The notes under the pieces are model-generated. The model saw only the letters and a list, made by a program, of their open reading frames with translations. It ran no database searches and had not been told where the DNA came from. Position numbers and translations under genes: made by a program. A DNA stretch of 64,000 bases. It comes from JBAZZQ01 sp041658725 (GTDB lineage: Bacteria > Planctomycetota > Phycisphaerae > JAAYCJ01). The stretch spans positions 1-64,000 of the forward strand of contig JBAZZQ010000009.1 of NCBI GenBank assembly GCA_041658725.1. Reading direction: 5' to 3'. Below are positions 43,274-50,485 of this stretch, piece after piece (position 1 is the first letter of the stretch; each line of letters begins with the position of its first letter).

Positions 43274-43292
43274 TGACAGATTTCGGATTTAG

Positions 43293-43871
43293 TCATTTTT
43301 TATTTAGCTGTATTTTGTGGACTTTTTCAGCCAATTCGCGGTAGGCGCCGACCATGTCGCGGCAAACGAGGTCCATTTTTCGGCGTAGAGACCGCCTTTC
43401 CAGAATGACCTTTTTTGACAGCTCGCGGACGCGCATAAGCCGTTTGACCCGCACCTGGCTCCGGCGATATTTGATGACCATGTCGGAAATAGTGTGGGTC
43501 AGTTTTTCCATATCGAAGGGTTTGACAAACATATCCGAGGCGCCGAGTCTCATGGCCTCGATGGCGCGACCGAGGGTCGGATGGCCGGTCATGAGAATTA
43601 CGGGGCGGGGAAAATGCGAACATAAGGCGGAAATCAATTCCAGCCCGTCCATATCCGGAAGCATGTAATCGACAATAATGACTTCCGCCGGATTGTCGTG
43701 ATCCATTTCCATCGCCTGGCGGGCGGTTCCGGCGATCTGCAGATCGGCATTGAGGCTGAACTTGAGACAATCCCCCAAAAGTTCCGCCGTAGCCTGATCA
43801 TCCTCGACCACGAGGATTTTCGGATTTTCTCCGGTCGAATTTTCCACAAGAGGCATCAATTCATTGAGCAT
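43293..43871 (-). CDS. Response regulator with REC domain and basic helical C-terminus
   Basis: The receiver domain covers about residues 18-135. It shows LVVEDDQATAE, the phospho-acceptor aspartate in VIIVDYMLPDMDG, the conserved Thr in ILMTGHPTLG and Lys in MFVKPFD. The remaining 60 residues are a strongly basic helix (SQVRVKRLMRVRELSKKV) with no recognised output domain, so it may act by binding a partner or nucleic acid. It lies 5 bases after the HDOD kinase and is the last gene of a three-gene signalling operon. Confidence 0.88.
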   Translation of the reverse strand: MLNELMPLVENSTGENPKILVVEDDQATAELLGDCLKFSLNADLQIAGTARQAMEMDHDNPAEVIIVDYMLPDMDGLELISALCSHFPRPVILMTGHPTLGRAIEAMRLGASDMFVKPFDMEKLTHTISDMVIKYRRSQVRVKRLMRVRELSKKVILERRSLRRKMDLVCRDMVGAYRELAEKVHKIQLNKK

Positions 43872-43876
43872 AATTC

Positions 43877-46198
43877 TTACCCTTTCGCATCCGTGCTAAG
43901 TTGTTTGGCGGGGAGCCTGATAAACGCGGTGGTTCCCATGTTAATCGTGCTTTCCAGCCACAGGTTTCCATTATTCGATTGCACATATCGATACGCCCGG
44001 GAAAGCCCCAGCCCGCGCCCCCTCCCCGCCTTTCGGGCCGAGAAGAACGGGTCCAAAGCCTTAGCGAGAATCGCCGGTTCCATTCCCGGTCCATTGTCGC
44101 TGATCCGAACCTGGACGTATTGTCCGTCATCTTCGAGAACGGTTTGAATTTTAAGCTGTAATTTCTCCAGACCGGCCGCATCCACGGCATTGGTCAGAAT
44201 TTCTTTAATCGCCGAGGCCACCTGCTGTCGATCGCAAAAAGCGTTATCGGAGTTTTTTCCAATTTCGACGTGAATCTGCTCGGGCTTTAGATGCTGGGTC
44301 TGCACAAATCCATCGGTGGATATCTTGAGCAGTTCGGAAAGATCGGTCATTTTCCGCTGAGGTTTGACAGGTTTTGCGAACTCCATCAACTCGGTAATGA
44401 TTTCCGAGGCCCGGGAGGCTTGGGCGACGATAACCTGCAGGGCCTTGTGTTTGTCAGGATCGGCCTCTTGGTCCTCTAATAACTGGGCTCGACCACTGAT
44501 AATAGCCAGAGGGTTGTTCATTTCGTGGGCGGCGCCCGCGGCCAGTTCGCCCACGGCGGCCATACATCGAATTTCGAGGAGTTTTTGCTCCATTTCCTGC
44601 ATTTGCCTGTTCAGGAGGAGTAATTCCTCGGCCAGTCGGTCTTTGCTCTCAAAAGCAAGGGATTGCCCCAATGCCAGCGCGCAGGCGGTGCACAGGGCAT
44701 TGATTTCCTGCCGTTCGCGGGCAAAACGCTCAGTGAGCATGGCATCGGCGGAGACAAGGATTCCTCCGATGGTTTTTTCCCGACAGGTCAGCCGAATGAG
44801 CTTTACCGGATGCGGGCTTAATTTTCGTGAATAATGGGTAATCATCTCGGTCAGGATGTCAGGCGGTTCGACAAGGAAACCGTCGTCGATTGCTTCTGCC
44901 TCAGATTGCCCGGTGGAATGAGGCAATTCAAAAAGTTTGGCCTGGGAGCCGGTTTGGTCGGCGAAGGCCACTTCGAGAAAACGATTTTCCTTGTCCTGCC
45001 GGTAAACAACGACTGCGGGAGTGTCGAAGGCCGATCGGACCGAGCACGCCATGTGTTCAAGCATCTCGACAACGGCCATGGCGGGATTTATTTTTTCATG
45101 CAGAAGATTAATCGCTTCAAAATATCGAGATCGCGATTTTAATTTACGATTGCCGATCGTCAGGGTTTGATTGAGTCGTCCGAGTTCCGAGTTGGCCCCT
45201 TGAAGCGCCTGCTGATAAAGCTCCTCGCTGCTCAAGTCATCCAACCCGATCAGGGTAGCCCGTTCGCCCATTCGGGCACGAAGGTCCAATAATATTTTCT
45301 GGTATCCTTCGGAATTGATCCCCAGCCGCTGAGCCAGGGGGTCGGATCGGTCGGCGAAAATGAAATTTCCGGAAAAACCGATTCGCTGTTCGCGGGCGAT
45401 CAGGTCGGCCAGGTAAATGATGTCGATCAGGTCGCGGTATGGAATATGCGGAGGAAGACTGGTGGACTTGTGATGGTGTAGCCAAATGGCATGGACGATG
45501 TTGTCGGGAAGTTTCCAATGATCGGCCAGGCGTTTTCCGATGGCGGCATGATCCATACCGAGGATTCGACGTTCCACGTCGGAGATGCTGGTATGATTAT
45601 TGACCGCGATTTCGACGACCCGCTCAAAACTTTTGGGCAGGCAGGTATCCAGGGCGACTTTTCCCAAATCATGCAGCAGGCCGCAGACAAAAATTTCGTT
45701 GGGGTCCAGACCCTTTCGATTCGGCATCTGCTCGACGATCAACTGGGCGGTGCAGGCGACGGCCAGACAGTGTTTCCAGAATTCCTGCCGGTTGAATTTT
45801 TCGTGTTCACCAATACCCTTATTTTTTGTCTTTCCCTTCCCTCCGAAGGCTTCAAAAACCTGGATCGAGAGGACGGCGTTTTTGACGGCCTCGAAACCAA
45901 GCATGACCACCGCTTTTTCCACCGTATTGGCAGATTCGCCCAAGCCCAGGTACGCCTTGCGGGTCAGCCCTAAAATCTTGGCCGTCAGCGATTGGTCCGA
46001 TTGGATCAGTGAAATAACTTCCTTGATGGAGGATTCTTTGGATGTAGTCGCCTGGAGGAGTCTGGTCGCGACCACGGAAATTGTCGGCAGGGATTCCATT
46101 TGCCGGATGATTAATTCCACCCGCTTGGAACGCGCCTGATCGGAAGAAGCCGACTCGATTGTCATTGTTTCTTGTGTCATAAAATTGTCCAAAGCCAT
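43877..46198 (-). CDS. HDOD-GAF-histidine kinase fusion protein
   Basis: The 773-residue protein starts with an HDOD domain (about 28-230: MESLPTISVVATRLLQ, FVCGLLHDLGKVALDT, ILGMDHAAIGKRLADHW). A central GAF-like sensor follows (about 360-510). The end is a kinase core with H box GELAAGAAHEMNNPLAII, SDNGPGMEPAIL, and GRGLGLSRAYRYV. There are no membrane segments. HDOD domains are thought to bind nucleotides or scaffold signalling. Fusion directly to a kinase, flanked on both sides by response regulators, suggests a self-contained phosphorelay. Confidence 0.87.
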   Translation of the reverse strand: MALDNFMTQETMTIESASSDQARSKRVELIIRQMESLPTISVVATRLLQATTSKESSIKEVISLIQSDQSLTAKILGLTRKAYLGLGESANTVEKAVVMLGFEAVKNAVLSIQVFEAFGGKGKTKNKGIGEHEKFNRQEFWKHCLAVACTAQLIVEQMPNRKGLDPNEIFVCGLLHDLGKVALDTCLPKSFERVVEIAVNNHTSISDVERRILGMDHAAIGKRLADHWKLPDNIVHAIWLHHHKSTSLPPHIPYRDLIDIIYLADLIAREQRIGFSGNFIFADRSDPLAQRLGINSEGYQKILLDLRARMGERATLIGLDDLSSEELYQQALQGANSELGRLNQTLTIGNRKLKSRSRYFEAINLLHEKINPAMAVVEMLEHMACSVRSAFDTPAVVVYRQDKENRFLEVAFADQTGSQAKLFELPHSTGQSEAEAIDDGFLVEPPDILTEMITHYSRKLSPHPVKLIRLTCREKTIGGILVSADAMLTERFARERQEINALCTACALALGQSLAFESKDRLAEELLLLNRQMQEMEQKLLEIRCMAAVGELAAGAAHEMNNPLAIISGRAQLLEDQEADPDKHKALQVIVAQASRASEIITELMEFAKPVKPQRKMTDLSELLKISTDGFVQTQHLKPEQIHVEIGKNSDNAFCDRQQVASAIKEILTNAVDAAGLEKLQLKIQTVLEDDGQYVQVRISDNGPGMEPAILAKALDPFFSARKAGRGRGLGLSRAYRYVQSNNGNLWLESTINMGTTAFIRLPAKQLSTDAKG

Positions 46199-46200
46199 CG

Positions 46201-46788
46201 TTATATGGTTAATAATTCCGAGATACGTGCGATTAATTTTTCAACATCAAACGGTTTTTTAATAAAATCGTCGGCTCCGGTCTTCATCAACTGGTCGACC
46301 TCGTCAGGATTGACCACGCCGGAGACGAAAATGATCTTCATGTGGGCAAACGCGGCATTTTCGCGAATCGTCTTGCATACAATGTTTCCGTTGATGTCAG
46401 GAAGCAGATAGTCCAATAAAATAAGGTCCGGATTAAACGATTGTGTCAAAATGCCGGCTTCGTAACCTGTGCTGGTGGCTTTGACTTCGAAACGCCCGTC
46501 GCGCACCAAGACATCCTGAAGCATTTCGGCAATGGCCGGGTCGTCGTCGACGATCAGCACTCGCCGCTTGCCGGAATCCAAAAGGTCCAACGGAATATCG
46601 TTTTCCTTCATGAACGCCATAAGAGATTCACGAGGAATCCGACGGAACTTGGAGCCGGGAACCTTAAAACCTTGTAACTTCCCGGCATCAAAGCACCTTA
46701 TGATCGTCTGCTGAGAAACTTTACAAACCTCTGCCACCTCGCCGGTAGTAAAAACCTGCTTGTCGGCGTATTCCCTTTTTTCAACCAT
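46201..46788 (-). CDS. Response regulator with N-terminal excisionase/MerR-like HTH and C-terminal REC
   Basis: Residues 8-65 form a helix-turn-helix of the excisionase type (TTGEVAEVCKVSQQTI, GFKVPGSKFRRIPRESL). Residues 75-195 form a receiver (VLIVDDDPAIAEML, LILLDYLLPDINGN, IIFVSGVV, DDFIKKPFD). The DNA-binding domain comes first, the reverse of most response regulators. It is the first gene of the operon and ends 2 bases before the HDOD kinase. It is the likely DNA-binding output of that kinase. Confidence 0.88.
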   Translation of the reverse strand: MVEKREYADKQVFTTGEVAEVCKVSQQTIIRCFDAGKLQGFKVPGSKFRRIPRESLMAFMKENDIPLDLLDSGKRRVLIVDDDPAIAEMLQDVLVRDGRFEVKATSTGYEAGILTQSFNPDLILLDYLLPDINGNIVCKTIRENAAFAHMKIIFVSGVVNPDEVDQLMKTGADDFIKKPFDVEKLIARISELLTI

Positions 46789-46910
46789 TATCCATCCTCA
46801 AAATAGGTAAATGATGCCCAAAGACTAAGTCCATCTTTACCATTTTATCTAAGTTGCCTAGTATATCCAAACTATAAATCGACGATTTTGAAGGAAGACT
46901 TAAAAAAGAA

Positions 46911-47002
46911 GTAGACGAGTAATCGAGTAGACAAGTAGACGAGTAGTTAAAAAATTAACAGCAAGGGAGCATTTCGCAATCTTCGTCCAACTACTCGTCT
47001 AC
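46911..47002. repeat. Repeat family B (GTAGACGAGTAG words), hairpin copy
   Basis: The left arm at 46911-46946 is a run of GTAGACGAGTAG-like words. The right arm CTACTCGTCTAC (46991-47002) is its exact complement, so a hairpin can form. It lies in the 278-base gap before the FtsL-like gene. Single-arm copies are at 50447, 53478 and 57535. Confidence 0.8.
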
Positions 47003-47066
47003 TCTTTCCCTCACGTTTTCCAGTAGTTTTTGACGAAAATATACGTTGTGTATAGGTAGGTAGTTA

Positions 47067-47582
47067 ATGACTGACGAAATTAGTGTTGTCGATATAATAA
47101 TAACTTGGTTTTTGTTTTGGGTATTAACCTTGACGGGATTGGCCCTGTTTGCCGGAGTTACTCTGGTTCCGCTTTGGCAGGAACAGACTCAATTGGTTAT
47201 GGAATATCAGACCGTCAGCCGGCAAGTGGAAGGGATACAGAACCAAGTCGATCAGATCAATGAGCAACGCGAGGCATTATGGGTCGATCCGGCCTATACC
47301 GAGCGAATTGCCCGAAATACCCTGAATCTACGGAAAGTAGGCGAAGAAACCATTTCCATCGAACCACTTTCCGTGGTCTCAGATCAAAATAAGCCGAACG
47401 AAGAAAATATTTCTAAAATTGATCTGCCGAAAGATTTCAGCCAGAAGTGGTGGTATAAACCCTTCCTCGATCAGCAACGGCGGACGTGGTTTTTATATTT
47501 GGCCTGCGGATTGGTGGCGGCGGGCCTGGTGATCGCCATTGCCAGTAAGGACCGACGGATGAGGATGGGCTTTAGGCTTTAG
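47067..47582 (+). CDS. FtsL/DivIC-like membrane protein with second C-terminal membrane segment
   Basis: FtsL/DivIC proteins are small bitopic septum proteins. This 171-residue protein has an N-terminal membrane segment (WFLFWVLTLTGLALFAGVTL), a coiled coil (VSRQVEGIQNQVDQINEQRE), and the DivIC-like DPAYTERIARNTLNLRK-GE motif. Unlike typical members it adds a second membrane segment at the end (WFLYLACGLVAAGLVIAIAS), so both ends face the cytoplasm. Its last codons and stop lie within a family C repeat. The division role is inferred from the motif. Confidence 0.5.
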   Translation: MTDEISVVDIIITWFLFWVLTLTGLALFAGVTLVPLWQEQTQLVMEYQTVSRQVEGIQNQVDQINEQREALWVDPAYTERIARNTLNLRKVGEETISIEPLSVVSDQNKPNEENISKIDLPKDFSQKWWYKPFLDQQRRTWFLYLACGLVAAGLVIAIASKDRRMRMGFRL

Positions 47583-47599
47583 GCTTTGGACTATGGGCT
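47567..47599 (+). repeat. Repeat family C (GGCTTTA words)
   Basis: GGGCTTTAGGCTTTAGGCTT runs across the stop codon of the FtsL-like gene, which ends at 47582. Related tracts are at 47974, 48131 and 49095. Confidence 0.7.
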
Positions 47600-47618
47600 G
47601 AAGAGTTAAGAAAAAAAA

Positions 47619-47981
47619 ATGAGAGACTATACCAAGTTACGAACGTTTCATTATGCGGATGCGTTGGCCTTGGATGTTTATAAGGTGACGCGGACGTTTC
47701 CCAAGGACGAAATTTTTGGTTTAACTTCGCAGATGCGACGTGCCGCCTTGTCAGTATCCGCCAATATTGTTGAAGGTTCTTTTCGAGCTGGAGAAGCAGA
47801 ATATTTAAATTTCCTTAATATCTCGTTAGGATCGGCTGGGGAATTGGGGTATTTCATCACTTTTGCCGAAAAATTAAATTATCTTAGCCAGGAAAATGCA
47901 CGTCAATTGTACGAAAAATATGAAATCTGCACAAAATCTCTTCAAGCACTTATTTCTTCTTTGCGGAAGAGCAGGCTTTAG
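47619..47981 (+). CDS. Four-helix bundle protein (S23 / 23S rRNA intervening-sequence type)
   Basis: The 120-residue all-alpha protein matches the S23 four-helix-bundle family: FHYADALALDVYKVTRTFP, LTSQMRRAALSVSANIVEG, EYLNFLNISLGSAGELGYF. Family members were first noticed in intervening sequences of 23S rRNA genes, but most copies lie elsewhere and have no known role. Here it is flanked on both sides by family C repeat tracts, which also supply its stop codon. It interrupts the pseudopilin gene block. Confidence 0.85.
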   Translation: MRDYTKLRTFHYADALALDVYKVTRTFPKDEIFGLTSQMRRAALSVSANIVEGSFRAGEAEYLNFLNISLGSAGELGYFITFAEKLNYLSQENARQLYEKYEICTKSLQALISSLRKSRL

Positions 47982-48025
47982 ACTTTGGGCTTTAGACTTT
48001 AGACCAGAGCCAAAAGCCCAAAGCC
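47974..48025. repeat. Repeat family C, hairpin copy
   Basis: GGCTTTAGACTTTGGGCTTT words are followed by the complementary AAAAGCCCAAAGCC. The first words encode the end of the four-helix-bundle protein. Confidence 0.75.
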
Positions 48026-48102
48026 TCTTTCTTGACTTTGGCCGTATAATCTGATGGAAGAAAAAGTTTCGAGTCTCGCGTTATAAACCGAAAAATATAA
48101 AA

Positions 48103-48996
48103 ATGAAGAAGAATGAAAAATACAAAACCAGGCTCTGGGCTCTGGACTCTGGCCTTTGGCCTAAAGACCGAAGCGGGCTCTGGACTAAAGCCAAAAGCCT
48201 AAAGCCCAAAGCCCTTTCTTTTTCTCTGGCTGAACTGATGATCGCTATCGGAATTCTGGGGATCGGAATGATGATCATCGCCGGAGCGTTTCCGGTAGCC
48301 CTGGACCAGTCGCGGCAAGCGATGGAACTGTCCACAAGTCAGATGGTGCTTAATGAGGCGGTGAATAATCTTAAAACGCAGGTCCAATGGACGGAATTGG
48401 AACGATATATAGATAATTCAACAACTGGGGGAGCATCCTATCCACAATACCAGCTCAGCCCATCGGGAACCACAAATCCCATCTGCCTTCTGTCTTTTGA
48501 CCAAGTCGATTCCGATCTATCAGGGCCACTTGATTACTTTTCAACGGCCGCCGACAACCATACATGTATCTATTCCGGAGACAATACCAGCACCTACGGC
48601 TGGGTGGCGGCGGTGCAGAAGATTGGGAATCAATGTTATAAGTTCTGGATTTTCGTGGTAAGGGAACCGACCGGGTTAATAAATTCGTCGAACAAGTATA
48701 TTTTTAACTTGCATAAATACCAAGATAATTTAACCAGCACTTCTCCCCCCCCTTCGAAGGCTTCCCTCACAATCAACACCGGCAACAACGATGATGCCCC
48801 GCAAAGAGGAATGCAATTATTGGCGGATGATGGAAATTTATATACTGTCAAAGATGTCGTGTTGAATTCAGGGACTACTTATAATTTGATGTTGGATAGA
48901 CAGATTACTGGTCCCCTTTATGTCGCATACGTCAAAGGAGCAAAAACCCGCAAGAATCCGGTGATAGCGGTATTCCAGACGGTAATTGTGTATTGA
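48103..48996 (+). CDS. Prepilin-like protein 1 with repeat-encoded leader
   Basis: The type IV pilin-like N-terminus is FSLAELMIAIGILGIGMM, with the conserved Glu at +5 and a long hydrophobic helix. The residue before the cleavage site is Ser (ALS-FSLAE) instead of the usual Gly. The roughly 40-residue leader is long and is encoded largely by a family C repeat (48131-48213). The mature domain of about 255 residues has no recognised fold beyond a pseudopilin helix. The ATG at 48103 has no strong ribosome site, so a later start is possible. It is probably a minor pseudopilin assembled by the secretion or pilus system encoded downstream. Confidence 0.72.
   Translation: MKKNEKYKTRLWALDSGLWPKDRSGLWTKAKSLKPKALSFSLAELMIAIGILGIGMMIIAGAFPVALDQSRQAMELSTSQMVLNEAVNNLKTQVQWTELERYIDNSTTGGASYPQYQLSPSGTTNPICLLSFDQVDSDLSGPLDYFSTAADNHTCIYSGDNTSTYGWVAAVQKIGNQCYKFWIFVVREPTGLINSSNKYIFNLHKYQDNLTSTSPPPSKASLTINTGNNDDAPQRGMQLLADDGNLYTVKDVVLNSGTTYNLMLDRQITGPLYVAYVKGAKTRKNPVIAVFQTVIVY
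48131..48213. repeat. Repeat family C, hairpin copy inside the prepilin 1 leader
   Basis: GGGCTCTGGACTCTGG words on the left are complementary in part to the CTAAAGCCCAAAGCCC words on the right. The tract is in frame with the gene and is translated as a low-complexity leader. Confidence 0.75.
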
Positions 48997-49013
48997 ATAG
49001 AAAGAATACAGAT

Positions 49014-50225
49014 ATGAACCACAGAGAACGCAAAGATCACAGAGATAAATATTTTAAAGTTTCTTTCTCTGCGCCCTCTGCGAACTCTGTGGTTAAAGCC
49101 CAAAGCTTAAAGCCCAAAGCTTGTCCCTTGGCCCCCGCCTTTACCATGATCGAACTGATGGTGGCCACGCTGGTTCTGATTCTCATTCTGGGAATTACTG
49201 CCTCGATTTATAAATCGGCAGGCGACGCCATGACCTATACCAACGCCGCTGTCAACGTGAGCGAAGATACCAATACCCTGGTCCGGCAATTAGACCTGAC
49301 ATTAAAAAATATTTATACGGATGGGTATTTGGTCATTTACGGGGACAATCTGACCGGCGCTTTAGCCGAAAAAAAGTCAAACGGACAAACCGCGTTTACT
49401 ATCCCCTGGGCTCGAAGTGATGCGGTTTGTTTTTTCACGACGGGGAATTTTAAATCACTGACCAATTCCGGTGTCAGCGCAAATTCCGGCTGGACGTATT
49501 TGGGGCATGCCGGTACTATCACACCTTCGACGTATGGAACCTGGCCTTTTGATACATTGAATCCGTTGACTGTTAATCGTTGGGCTTTGTCGAAATATTT
49601 GATTTTGTTTACGCCGGGAATAACACCTATACCGGCTGGAGCAGATTATCGAGATTGGAGTATAGGCGGCTACACTCCTTTCCTTGCGACGCAGTTGTTG
49701 GCTTGTGCAAATGCTCAGGCAGTTCGAGATTGGTTTTATAAGCATTGGATTAATGACTATTACTACCCTCTGACAGGAGGAACGTGGCCTGACGTTCCAT
49801 TTTGGGGAACACCTCCAGCCATCAATTTTGACACCGGACCCACTTTCCCTTACACCCTCTCAAATTGCGGCAGTTTCAAGATTGAATTTGCCATGCCGGC
49901 TTCGTTTAATAATGCCGCCGACTCCAACAGCCAGCCGGAAATTGACTCTGTGAGCGGTCAAATCCGTTGGCGTGATGCCTTAACTCCTGGAGCAAATTTT
50001 GGCGATGCCGCCGGCAATGTCAACGCAGGCGATGTAACAGCAGGATCACGAACCGGAGATGGAATTGTTATCTTCGGCCCCAATGACCCGTGGCCGTTGT
50101 TTATCCGGTTCACGCTGCGGAAATACGATGAAAATCTTTCGCTGACCAGCGAAGACCCTGCCTACAATGTCAGACACGGCGGACAAACCGTCGAATATAT
50201 CTATAAATTGCCGGCAAAACAATAA
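49014..50225 (+). CDS. Prepilin-like protein 2 with repeat-encoded leader
   Basis: The pilin helix is FTMIELMVATLVLILILGI with Glu at +5, preceded by Ala (PAFTMIEL) instead of Gly at the cleavage position. The leader of about 45 residues is encoded by a family A hairpin followed by family C words (49017-49122). The mature protein of about 360 residues resembles GspJ-like pseudopilins in size and position between prepilin 1 and GspK. A TTG at 48993, overlapping the previous stop, is an alternative start. Neither start has a clear ribosome site. Confidence 0.75.
   Translation: MNHRERKDHRDKYFKVSFSAPSANSVVKAQSLKPKACPLAPAFTMIELMVATLVLILILGITASIYKSAGDAMTYTNAAVNVSEDTNTLVRQLDLTLKNIYTDGYLVIYGDNLTGALAEKKSNGQTAFTIPWARSDAVCFFTTGNFKSLTNSGVSANSGWTYLGHAGTITPSTYGTWPFDTLNPLTVNRWALSKYLILFTPGITPIPAGADYRDWSIGGYTPFLATQLLACANAQAVRDWFYKHWINDYYYPLTGGTWPDVPFWGTPPAINFDTGPTFPYTLSNCGSFKIEFAMPASFNNAADSNSQPEIDSVSGQIRWRDALTPGANFGDAAGNVNAGDVTAGSRTGDGIVIFGPNDPWPLFIRFTLRKYDENLSLTSEDPAYNVRHGGQTVEYIYKLPAKQ
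49017..49122. repeat. Family A hairpin fused to family C words inside the prepilin 2 leader
   Basis: AACCACAGAGAACGCAAAG-type words (49017-49042) pair with CTCTGCGAACTCTGTGGTT (49076-49094). Family C words (AAAGCCCAAAGC) follow at 49095-49122. All are in frame with the pilin gene. Confidence 0.8.
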
Positions 50226-50235
50226 GATTTTTTTT

Positions 50236-50315
50236 AACCGCAGAGAGCGCAGAGGACACAGAGAAAGAAAATTTTTATTTAATCTCCCTCTGTGATCTTT
50301 GTGATCTCTGTGGTT
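50236..50315. repeat. Family A hairpin repeat
   Basis: AACCGCAGAGAGCGCAGAGG on the left pairs with the CTCTGTGATCTCTGTGGTT side on the right. A half copy, interrupted by an unrelated insert with TCGACCTGATCGGGGA, follows at 50337-50390. Confidence 0.8.
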
Positions 50316-50446
50316 AGAGAAGAAATCAGACTTTTTTAACCGCAAAGGCTTGTCCTCGACCTGATCGGGGACCGCAAAGTTTGCAAAGATAGCTCTTTTA
50401 TAAATCTTCCCTTTTGAGGACTTCCCGCCGCACGTATAATGAGGCA

Positions 50447-50466
50447 GTAGACAAGTAGTCGAGTAG
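50447..50466 (+). repeat. Family B repeat, single arm
   Basis: GTAGACAAGTAGTCGAGTAG precedes the GspK-like gene by 20 bases. Confidence 0.65.
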
Positions 50467-50485
50467 AACAGACGAGGGCAGAAAA

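Larger units (their letters stand above)
42878..43292. other. Intergenic stretch upstream of the sigma factor with two hairpin repeats
   Basis: The 415 bases carry no convincing gene. The left part is an AT-rich leader for the sigma factor gene. The right part holds a TCATCCTGAGC-type palindrome (43146-43224) and a family H repeat (43239-43273). I could not identify a promoter with confidence. Confidence 0.6.

Noticed and set aside
46789..47066. tRNA or small RNA gene in the gap before the FtsL-like gene
   Set aside because: The only structure is the family B hairpin. No cloverleaf or TTCGA arm was seen.
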